A stretch of 64,000 bases of DNA from Thalassobacterium sedimentorum (GTDB taxonomy: Bacteria; Verrucomicrobiota; Verrucomicrobiia; Opitutales; Coraliomargaritaceae): assembly GCF_031127905.1 (NCBI RefSeq), contig NZ_JARXIC010000021.1, positions 1 to 64,000 of the forward strand, written 5' to 3'. Below are positions 58,320 through 64,000 of the stretch, piece by piece. The notes below the pieces were generated by a model. It was not told the DNA's origin. It was given only the letters and a program-made list of their open reading frames with translations, and did not search any database. The first letter of the stretch is position 1; the number at the start of each line of letters is the position of its first letter. The position numbers and the translations under genes were made by a program.

Positions 58320-58656
58320 CTCTCAAAGCCCTTGTCTTCCGTAGTCGTCCGGCGAAGGGGGATGATGACTTCCGCCGAGGCTTCGGTCTGTTGATGTGAT
58401 GTGGGGTTTGTTTTTTATTATGCTTCATGGTCGAAGTGGCAGTTTCAGTGATTCTTCATCGTCTGCAACTCCCCCCCCGCATGTCATCTTTTTGTGTCCT
58501 TGGGGATCACTCCCTTGAGGGTCACTCTATTGCAAGAATTACGGGAACTACACCTTTTCTTGCCCCATGATCACCACCCCTCGGAGACGCAAAAACATTC
58601 GTAAGCCACACACAGGAAGATTGACGGATGTTCTCCTAAGCGTAGCGTGTGGCGTT
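58320..58656. other. Intergenic region with GC-rich hairpin repeat
   Basis: The gap between the CoiA-like gene and the first graspetide precursor. At about 58351-58372 CGGCGAAG pairs with CTTCCGCCG across GGGGATGATGA, a kind of GC-rich palindrome often scattered between genes in this phylum. T-rich stretches follow at 58409-58421. No gene is convincing here, although the precursor frame itself could start earlier (58567). Confidence 0.35.
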
Positions 58657-58863
58657 ATGCGATCATTGTTACACCAGTTTGAAGAACCCCCGCCGACAAG
58701 ATCTGACGCATTCTACAAGGAGACTGGTCGCCGACCCCTAGAAGCGATGACTGAAAGTCAACGAATACTAGCAGGGACAAGCACGTTTTCGGAGATTAGA
58801 TCCGAAGCTCTAGACTCTGACCCAGACGATCAAAATCGAGGCGGAAAAGCCATCCCAGTCTAA
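58657..58863 (+). CDS. Graspetide precursor peptide A (one core)
   Basis: A 68-residue peptide ending in a core G-T-S-T-F-S-E-I-R-S-E-A-L-D-S-D (residues 40-55) plus a polar follower. Three hydroxyl residues at alternate positions (T, T, S) are followed by E-x2-D-x-D, which would allow three omega-ester cross-links made by the ATP-grasp enzyme downstream. The frame runs back to 58567, but starting at 58657 gives a leader M-R-S-L-L-H-Q-F-E-E that aligns with M-I-F-L-L-K-F-E-E of precursor B, so I prefer it. No good Shine-Dalgarno precedes either start. It lies 18 nt before precursor B. Confidence 0.6.
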   Translation: MRSLLHQFEEPPPTRSDAFYKETGRRPLEAMTESQRILAGTSTFSEIRSEALDSDPDDQNRGGKAIPV

Positions 58864-58881
58864 TACATCACCGACGAAATT

Positions 58882-59220
58882 ATGATATTTCTACTCAAAT
58901 TCGAGGAGCAGTGCGAGAAGGGAAGTGCCGCCAAGATTTCTGCCGGCACCATGACTAGCACGGCAGTAAATGCTGAACAGAAGGACTCTGATCCACGCTG
59001 CCAAGATTACTCTGCTCTCCACCGGTCAGAAGTGCTTTTAGGAACAAAGTCACATACTCTTGTTTGCGCAGAGGCTCCTGATGCCGACGCTTCTTGCCCC
59101 CAGCTTGGAGCGTTACCACATTCTGCGCAAATCAACCTTGGCACCTGCACTCACACCAGAATAAGAGCGGAGGAGTGTGATTCCGATCAGGGCCATGGTC
59201 GCTTCAATGCCCTACGCTAA
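58882..59220 (+). CDS. Graspetide precursor peptide B (three tandem cores)
   Basis: A 112-residue peptide with a short leader (M-I-F-L-L-K-F-E-E) and three repeats of 32-33 residues. The cores lie at residues 22-37, 54-69 and 87-102, consensus G-T-x-[TS]-x-T-x-[IV]-x-A-E-x2-D-[SA]-D. Each core offers three donor Thr/Ser and three acceptor acids in fixed places; all else varies strongly, the classic picture of a multi-core RiPP precursor. Cys residues in repeats 2 and 3 add further possible links. Its TAA overlaps the ATG of the ligase gene (TAATG). Assignment rests on the repeat and the adjacent ligase. Confidence 0.8.
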   Translation: MIFLLKFEEQCEKGSAAKISAGTMTSTAVNAEQKDSDPRCQDYSALHRSEVLLGTKSHTLVCAEAPDADASCPQLGALPHSAQINLGTCTHTRIRAEECDSDQGHGRFNALR

Positions 59221-60215
59221 TGATCCTAGTTCTCACAAACTCTTTGGATGCTACCGCCACGTATCTAGTTCCGATTCTGGAGAACGCAGGAATAGATGTT
59301 ATGCGCTTTGACACGGATGACCTCGTACCAAAGTTGAAAGGTTCCTATCGAAGTAGTGCTGCGAGCCTTTGCTGGAATAACCGCCAAATTTCACCAGATG
59401 ACATCGAGCACGTCTGGTATCGAAGACCCGACCGGCTCACATCTCAGTTTTTTGGAGACTCGCCAGAAGGCAATTACGCGAGACTTGAATGGACTGAGTT
59501 TGTGGAATGTTTTTTAGCGCACATCCCTAGTTCTAAGTGGATAAACCATCCTGCCCGCAATGTCGCCGCGTCGAGAAAGCTGCACCAACTGACCATCGCA
59601 TCAAAACTCGGATTCATAACCCCCGACACCTTAGTAACGCAAGATCCTCAAGACCTGCGTGACTTTTTCTACCAACACGGAGGGCAGATCATCGCGAAGC
59701 CTATGTCTACGGGCTATGTCGAGCGCCCGGGTGAGGAGAGTGACACCTTGATCTACACCAACCGAGTTCACGAATCCCAATTGGATGACCTCGCAGATCT
59801 CGCAAATTGCCCAACATTTTTCCAGCAGTTTATTCAAAAAAAGTCGGACGTGCGAATCACGGTAGTCGATCGTGAAATTAACGCAGTCGAAATGTTGGCT
59901 ACGGACGAGTCTGGAAAACAACGCTGCGACATTCGGAGGAATAACATGGTTGATGTGTCTTACCGGCCAATCGCCCTACCTCCACAAGTTGAGAAAAACA
60001 TCCACCAACTGATGAGTCATTTTCAATTGCGCTTCGGGGCGATTGACATGGCCATCACACCAAATGGTAATTGGGTGTTCTTCGAAATTAACCCCAATGG
60101 CCAGTGGGCATGGCTCGATCTATCGGCGGAAACTGCAATAGCCGAATCCTTCGTGAAATCTTTCAAGACCACTACTAGTAAACAATCCACGGTGTTCTCA
60201 GGGTTATGCCATTGA
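59220..60215 (+). CDS. Graspetide (MvdC/MvdD-type) ATP-grasp macrocyclase
   Basis: A 331-residue ATP-grasp ligase that activates side-chain carboxylates of the precursor core with ATP and joins them to Thr/Ser hydroxyls as omega-esters, or to Lys as amides. The N-terminal part has F-D-T-D-D-L-V-P, W-N-N-R and V-W-Y-R-R-P-D-R-L (around residue 62), as in microviridin ligases. The ATP-grasp half shows I-I-A-K-P-M-S-T-G, F-F-Q-Q-F-I-Q-K-K-S-D-V-R-I-T-V-V, F-G-A-I-D-M-A-I-T-P and F-F-E-I-N-P-N-G-Q-W-A-W-L, the Mg-binding and terminal motif. It overlaps both neighbours (by 1 and 10 nt). Confidence 0.93.
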   Translation: MILVLTNSLDATATYLVPILENAGIDVMRFDTDDLVPKLKGSYRSSAASLCWNNRQISPDDIEHVWYRRPDRLTSQFFGDSPEGNYARLEWTEFVECFLAHIPSSKWINHPARNVAASRKLHQLTIASKLGFITPDTLVTQDPQDLRDFFYQHGGQIIAKPMSTGYVERPGEESDTLIYTNRVHESQLDDLADLANCPTFFQQFIQKKSDVRITVVDREINAVEMLATDESGKQRCDIRRNNMVDVSYRPIALPPQVEKNIHQLMSHFQLRFGAIDMAITPNGNWVFFEINPNGQWAWLDLSAETAIAESFVKSFKTTTSKQSTVFSGLCH

Positions 60216-61135
60216 TCCAGCGTACATGGAGGACAGTCTTAGATCGCCTGTACTATTTTAGGGAGGGAGTATCTACCTTCATCACATTCATATCACTCCA
60301 CATCTACGCGAGCGAGATTACTTGGAGTGAAATCAAAAAGGGGAAAATTAGGTCGACCAAACAAGTCGACCTGAAGCTCGATGACGCCAAAGAACTTGAT
60401 CTCTTGCTGTCCGAAGTGAAATGTCGGCTTGCTGAGGCAGAAGAACGCAGAAATTCGACAACAGACAAATGCAAATCACTGGTGACACTTAGCTCACTAG
60501 TGCTAGCCGCGTCGGGAATCGTCGTATCGAAGACCAGCCTTGATTCAACTTGGGCACAAGTAATCCTAGTTTTGGTCGCCTTACTGTTGATCCATGTGGT
60601 TATCCTGATTTCCATGCATTTCGCAGTAGGAGCAGATATGCAACCCACAGTCGACCAGCATGACGCCTCTCTTTCTGGAGACGACCTTCGCAAGTCCCTT
60701 ATCAATACTTACTTGAAGTGCCAGGCGGACCGCAACGACCGGGTAAACTTCTTGGTAGAAGTCTACAAAGGCGCCCGGTTCTATTTCTTGCTCGGGCTAA
60801 CGCTCATAATCATTCTGCTGGTATCGACTTTCCCCACAAGCCCCAAGGAAGACGTGGCTTCCACGGTCGCAAAGCAGCTCGCCGAAAACACGCCTTTCAT
60901 CGAAAGGCTAAGCGAACGAATCGCAGTCATAAATGATAACCCAGAAAGACAAGCTGCGACTCCAGGGAACACTGCTTGCACCCTATTCTCCGAGTCAAAA
61001 TCTACTTCGGCGGTAGAACCACCCACAGAACCCTCAATCATGGCAACTCCCGTGTCATCAAACGAGCCTCCGTCAGCAACACATATGGTTGTAGAAACTC
61101 CAGATCAAAATAGAACCACCCCTCAAGCCCCTTAA
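60206..61135 (+). CDS. Membrane protein coupled to the graspetide ligase
   Basis: A 309-residue protein. A helical region with a coiled coil (about 50-90, D-D-A-K-E-L-D-L-L-L-S-E-V) leads to membrane helices at about 95-110, 118-140 and 192-212, then a long Ser/Thr/Pro-rich tail. The arrangement of helices before and after a charged loop recalls small membrane effectors of the SLATT/S-4TM type, and could equally be a sensor or exporter part. I recognise no transporter or protease domain, so how the peptide leaves the cell is open. It overlaps the ligase gene by 10 nt and certainly belongs to the cluster. Past its stop the same frame stays open and hydrophobic (see findings). Confidence 0.75.
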   Translation: MPLIQRTWRTVLDRLYYFREGVSTFITFISLHIYASEITWSEIKKGKIRSTKQVDLKLDDAKELDLLLSEVKCRLAEAEERRNSTTDKCKSLVTLSSLVLAASGIVVSKTSLDSTWAQVILVLVALLLIHVVILISMHFAVGADMQPTVDQHDASLSGDDLRKSLINTYLKCQADRNDRVNFLVEVYKGARFYFLLGLTLIIILLVSTFPTSPKEDVASTVAKQLAENTPFIERLSERIAVINDNPERQAATPGNTACTLFSESKSTSAVEPPTEPSIMATPVSSNEPPSATHMVVETPDQNRTTPQAP

Positions 61136-61261
61136 TCACCAACTGACGAGATTAAGAAACCTTTCGATCAACAAGAAGACGAATTACAGTGGGGTTGTTT
61201 TCATGAATGCTCGGGTGCTGCGCTGATCGGTGCTTTTGTAATACTAGGATTGCTATGGGTG

Positions 61262-62122
61262 CTAGAACCAAAATTTAATACCGGTAACAAAGGCGGTCGT
61301 ATCGGGATCGCCGCCGCTGCTTTCGATGCGGTTGGCCGTCTCACCGAGAGCAGACTCCCAGCTCACCCCGATGTAGGGAGCGAATTTGCGACTAATTTCA
61401 TAGCGTAGCCGTAGGCCGAGTTCAACATCTGTGAAGCCCGCGTAAGTGCCGTATTCTTTGACATCCTGCGCGGCAATTTCTATTTCCATTCGGGGCTGCA
61501 AGATGAGGCGCTGGGTCAGTAGGATATCGTATTCGGCTTCCATTCCGAAAGAGAGGTCGCCGTCTTCGCTGAGATAGAAGTTGGCATCTACCTCGAACCA
61601 TTGCGGGGCGAGCCCTTGCACGCCGACCACCGCGAAGGCGCGTTCTGGACTGGGCTCGAAATCGTAGCGCAGCCCGGCCCGGAAGTCCCAAAAGCTGCTG
61701 ATGGCGCGGCCGTAGAGAAGCTCCGTCTGCACGGACTCGAAGCTGTCCTCGTCCAGCGAATACTCGCCTTCGGACTCGAAGAAGAGTTTGTTATAATCAC
61801 GACCGACCCAGGCTTGCACGTCCCAGAGCAAGGCTTCGCCCTCGTCGAAGGATCGGTATTCAAAGCGGTCTGCTCGGAACATGTAGAAGAGCATGTTATC
61901 GTGCACCGGAGCCACGCCAAAATTGGTGGCCCCTGTGCCTTCGTCGTCGATGGCGTATTTACGGATCGGCTGGCCCTCAGGAACTTGGGCGGGCGGTGAA
62001 CGATAGTCTTCCGGCATCGCCATACTTTCTGACATGTTGTGGCCTTCATGCTGAGAAACAGCCATGCCTGATGAGATGACGGTGAATACTCCAACTGTGG
62101 TAATGTATTTTCGTAAATTCAT
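61262..62122 (-). CDS. copB: CopB/PcoB outer-membrane copper resistance protein
   Basis: A 286-residue outer-membrane beta-barrel. The signal peptide is followed by a His/Met-rich stretch (H-E-G-H-N-M-S-E-S-M-A-M-P), shorter than in Pseudomonas CopB. The barrel has the conserved R-A-D-R-F-E-Y, W-D-V-Q-A-W-V-G-R-D-Y-N-K-L, and R-K-F-A-P-Y-I-G-V-S-W-E of the family and ends with F-V-T-G-I-K-F-W-F, a typical barrel-insertion end. It sits 26 nt after copA in the same direction and takes part in keeping copper out of the periplasm. The exact mechanism of the family is not settled. Confidence 0.93.
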   Translation of the reverse strand: MNLRKYITTVGVFTVISSGMAVSQHEGHNMSESMAMPEDYRSPPAQVPEGQPIRKYAIDDEGTGATNFGVAPVHDNMLFYMFRADRFEYRSFDEGEALLWDVQAWVGRDYNKLFFESEGEYSLDEDSFESVQTELLYGRAISSFWDFRAGLRYDFEPSPERAFAVVGVQGLAPQWFEVDANFYLSEDGDLSFGMEAEYDILLTQRLILQPRMEIEIAAQDVKEYGTYAGFTDVELGLRLRYEISRKFAPYIGVSWESALGETANRIESSGGDPDTTAFVTGIKFWF

Positions 62123-62148
62123 TCTAATGACTTTCTAGTTTGTTGTGT

Positions 62149-63927
62149 CTAGGAAACGCGAACGACTTGGAACATGCCGGCTTCCATATGGTAGAGCAGA
62201 TGGCAGTGGAAAGCCCAGTCGCCCTTTTCGATAGGTGTGATCAGCGCGGAAATTTTTTCGCCCGGCTTAACAAGGATCGTATGTTTATAGGGGATACTGT
62301 CGTGCGGCTGTCCGTTCTCGATCTGCATCCACATGCCGTGGAGGTGGATCGGGTGTTCCATCATGGTGTGATTGACCAGCCATAAGCGTAAGCGTTCGTT
62401 ATGACGGAAGTTATAGGGACCCGGATGCTCCGAGTATTTCTTGCCGTCGAAAGAGAACATGAAGCGCTCCATATTGGCGGTGATGTTGATCGTCATCTCA
62501 CGATCGACTTCGGGCTTATACTGCTGCGGCGCATCAGAAACCATATCCGCGTAGGTCAGCACTTTCCAGCCGTCGTCGCCGAGACCGATGCCGGGTTCCG
62601 AAACGCGGTCTTTGGGATTCATAACGATCATGGCGGTGTTGACGTTGTCATCCGGCACGAAAGGCTCGGGGCCGATCGGACCGGGGATGTCGGGCGTGGT
62701 CGTTTCGGGGCCGTGTTGCTTCCCGGAATCCATCTTCATGGAGCCGTGATCCATGCCGCCTCCGCCGAAGATCTTTTGCCCCATCATGCCCATGCCGATG
62801 TCGTCCAGGCGACGGACGGGCCGCTCGCGTAGATCGGGAACCGAGGCGCTCAGCCCCATCTGGGGTGCGAGAGTGCCTCGGGCATAGCCGCTTCGATCCA
62901 GTGATTCGGCGAAGATGGTGAAGGGCTGATCCTTTTTCGGGCGTACGAGCACGTCGTAGGTCTCGGCCACGCTGATGCGGAATTCATGGATGTCCACTGG
63001 CTTAACCGCCTTGCCATCGACCATCACGACCTGCATGTCGAGGCCGGGTATACGCACGTCGAAAGTGCTCATGGCGGCGGAGTTAATAAAGCGCAGGCGC
63101 ACGGTCTCGCCGGGGTTAAAGAGTGCCGTCCAATTGGAATCCGGCGCGAGGCCGTTCATTAGGTAAGTGTATTCCGCACCGGTGATGCCGGCCAAGTCGA
63201 CGGGACTCATGCGCATCTTTCCCCATGCGAGGCGGTCGGCCACGGTATCTTTGATTCCGCGCTCTTTGAAATCCTTAAACAGGTCGCCGACAGTGCGTTG
63301 TTGATAGTTATAATACCCGTCGTTCATCGTGACGTTGCGGAACGCGGCGTGCGGACCGTCCGAAGTCCAATCGGAGAGCATGACGGTGTAGTCGCGGTCG
63401 GCGCGGATCGGATCGCCGCCACGCGGCTCGATTATGAGTGGGCCGTAAGTGCCGGTCTGCTCCTGGAAAGCGGAATGACTGTGGTACCAGTAGGTGCCTG
63501 ATTGGACAAGTTTGTAGCGGTAGGTAAAGGTCTCGCCCGGCCGAATACCGTCGAAATTCACGCCCGGTACGCCGTCCATTGCGAAGGGCACAAGGATGCC
63601 GTGCCAGTGAATCGAGCTGTGCTCGGTGTCCATAAGGGAATTGGTCACGTTCAGCTCGACGGTATCGCCCTCGCGCCAATGCATGAGCGGTCCGGGGACA
63701 GTGCCGTTGATGGCAGTGGCTTGCACCGCCTCCTTCTGGCCATTGAGATAAAACGGTTGGTAGGCGATATCAAGATCGTATCGACTCTGTGGTGTGAGCT
63801 TGAGGAGATCTGCTGCCGCTGCACCTGGTTCCGCCCAAAGCGGACGGGGCAGCAAACCTCCGAGGCTGGTTACAAATACGCCAGCTCCAAGCCGACCTAC
63901 GAATTGTCGTCTATTTATTTTTTCCAT
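62149..63927 (-). CDS. copA: CopA/PcoA multicopper oxidase
   Basis: A 592-residue periplasmic oxidase that converts Cu(I) to less toxic Cu(II). The N-terminus N-R-R-Q-F-V-G-R-L is a Tat signal, so it is exported folded. Copper-site motifs are H-S-S-I-H-W-H-G, W-Y-H-S-H-S, H-P-I-H-L-H-G-M-W and H-C-H-L-L-Y-H-M-E-A-G-M, which together hold the type 1, 2 and 3 coppers with Met as axial ligand. A short Met/His-rich insert (M-D-H-G-S-M-K-M-D, about residue 400) is the usual Cu-binding loop. It stands upstream of copB. The start follows GGAAAACTACC-like spacing with no strong Shine-Dalgarno. Confidence 0.96.
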   Translation of the reverse strand: MEKINRRQFVGRLGAGVFVTSLGGLLPRPLWAEPGAAAADLLKLTPQSRYDLDIAYQPFYLNGQKEAVQATAINGTVPGPLMHWREGDTVELNVTNSLMDTEHSSIHWHGILVPFAMDGVPGVNFDGIRPGETFTYRYKLVQSGTYWYHSHSAFQEQTGTYGPLIIEPRGGDPIRADRDYTVMLSDWTSDGPHAAFRNVTMNDGYYNYQQRTVGDLFKDFKERGIKDTVADRLAWGKMRMSPVDLAGITGAEYTYLMNGLAPDSNWTALFNPGETVRLRFINSAAMSTFDVRIPGLDMQVVMVDGKAVKPVDIHEFRISVAETYDVLVRPKKDQPFTIFAESLDRSGYARGTLAPQMGLSASVPDLRERPVRRLDDIGMGMMGQKIFGGGGMDHGSMKMDSGKQHGPETTTPDIPGPIGPEPFVPDDNVNTAMIVMNPKDRVSEPGIGLGDDGWKVLTYADMVSDAPQQYKPEVDREMTINITANMERFMFSFDGKKYSEHPGPYNFRHNERLRLWLVNHTMMEHPIHLHGMWMQIENGQPHDSIPYKHTILVKPGEKISALITPIEKGDWAFHCHLLYHMEAGMFQVVRVS

Positions 63928-63947
63928 GGTAGTATTGTGTTCGCATT

Positions 63948-64000
63948 TTAGTGAGTGTGCGAATGCTCACTGTCGTCTGGGCTGGGCGTGAGCATCGGTG
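63948..64000 (-). CDS. C-terminal end of a His-tailed protein (partial)
   Basis: On the minus strand, an open frame enters from the window edge and ends with D-D-S-E-H-S-H-T-H and TAA at 63948, 20 nt before the copA start. The His end fits a copper-island protein such as a periplasmic binding protein. Only 16 codons are visible, so neither family nor reality is certain. Confidence 0.4.
   Translation of the reverse strand, partial: PMLTPSPDDSEHSHTH

Noticed and set aside
1-64000. tRNA, rRNA genes, CRISPR arrays, complete insertion sequences or integrase genes
   Set aside because: I looked for cloverleaf ends, conserved rRNA blocks, regular repeats and transposase or integrase motifs and saw none.

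Overview
The window looks like part of a Verrucomicrobiota chromosome or large plasmid, most likely of the marine Opitutales/Puniceicoccales type. This is inferred from the gene style (a secreted SHD1-like SH3 protein, repeated DUF3347 proteins, HMBD-type CusB, several PF07399 antiporters). No rRNA or other marker gene is present to prove it. Most of the window (about 6.4-55 kb and 61-64 kb) is a heavy-metal and copper resistance island built from four RND efflux systems, cation diffusion facilitators, a P1B-type ATPase and PcoA/PcoB. Three cargo regions of different character sit beside it.

Region 1 (0-6.2 kb) has no metal genes. A minus-strand trio of unknown genes is followed by a plus-strand pair (DNA adenine methylase and an OGG-type DNA glycosylase/lyase). 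That pair converges on a tightly overlapping minus-strand operon: a small protein with a Gly-rich N-terminus, a PfkB kinase fused to a nucleoside 2-deoxyribosyltransferase, a QueC-like enzyme and a nitroreductase. This nucleotide/deazaguanine-type set resembles the accessory enzymes of type IV CBASS and Qat defence systems. It has no cyclase and no QatA ATPase, and I do not recognise the combination.

Region 2 (6.4-16.7 kb, minus strand) is a copper module: small Cys-rich secreted proteins, DUF3347 proteins, a YHS/DUF2231 membrane protein, and CusA, CusB and a TolC-like protein. A 29-bp promoter-like motif, TTAAACGCAGCT-N8-RAACCCTCA read on the plus strand, precedes three of its transcription units and also a methyltransferase at 56 kb.

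Region 3 (17.2-50.6 kb, plus strand) holds three CzcCBA-type operons, PII-like, SRPBCC and AlbA_2 proteins, ZntA, a Na+/H+ antiporter, CDF transporters, HupE, an MFS permease and a dmeR-dmeF pair. Two CzcCBA modules (24.0-30.3 and 37.1-45.1 kb) are ancient duplicates. The CDF gene of the first has decayed to a 53-codon stub. Four operons (17.2, 24.3, 38.2 and 46.0 kb) share an unusual head: a small secreted protein ending in [RQ]APP-x17-stop, then a roughly 100-nt RNA element. In each element the closing stem begins at the stop codon and hides the Shine-Dalgarno of the next gene, with two inner hairpins whose sequence changes while their pairing is kept. I read this as an undescribed nascent-chain/leader-RNA switch for metal efflux.

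Region 4 (50.6-56 kb, minus strand) carries a HAMP-like membrane protein, glucan phosphorylase, a second antiporter, another DUF3347 protein and a methyltransferase. Region 5 (56-61.2 kb) is accessory DNA: a Fis-type HTH fragment beside a REP-like hairpin block, an unknown gene, a CoiA-like nuclease, and a graspetide (omega-ester peptide) cluster with two precursors carrying four TxTxT...ExxDxD cores, an ATP-grasp ligase and a membrane protein. Region 6 (61.3-64 kb) is copB-copA, which runs off the end with a His-rich upstream gene.
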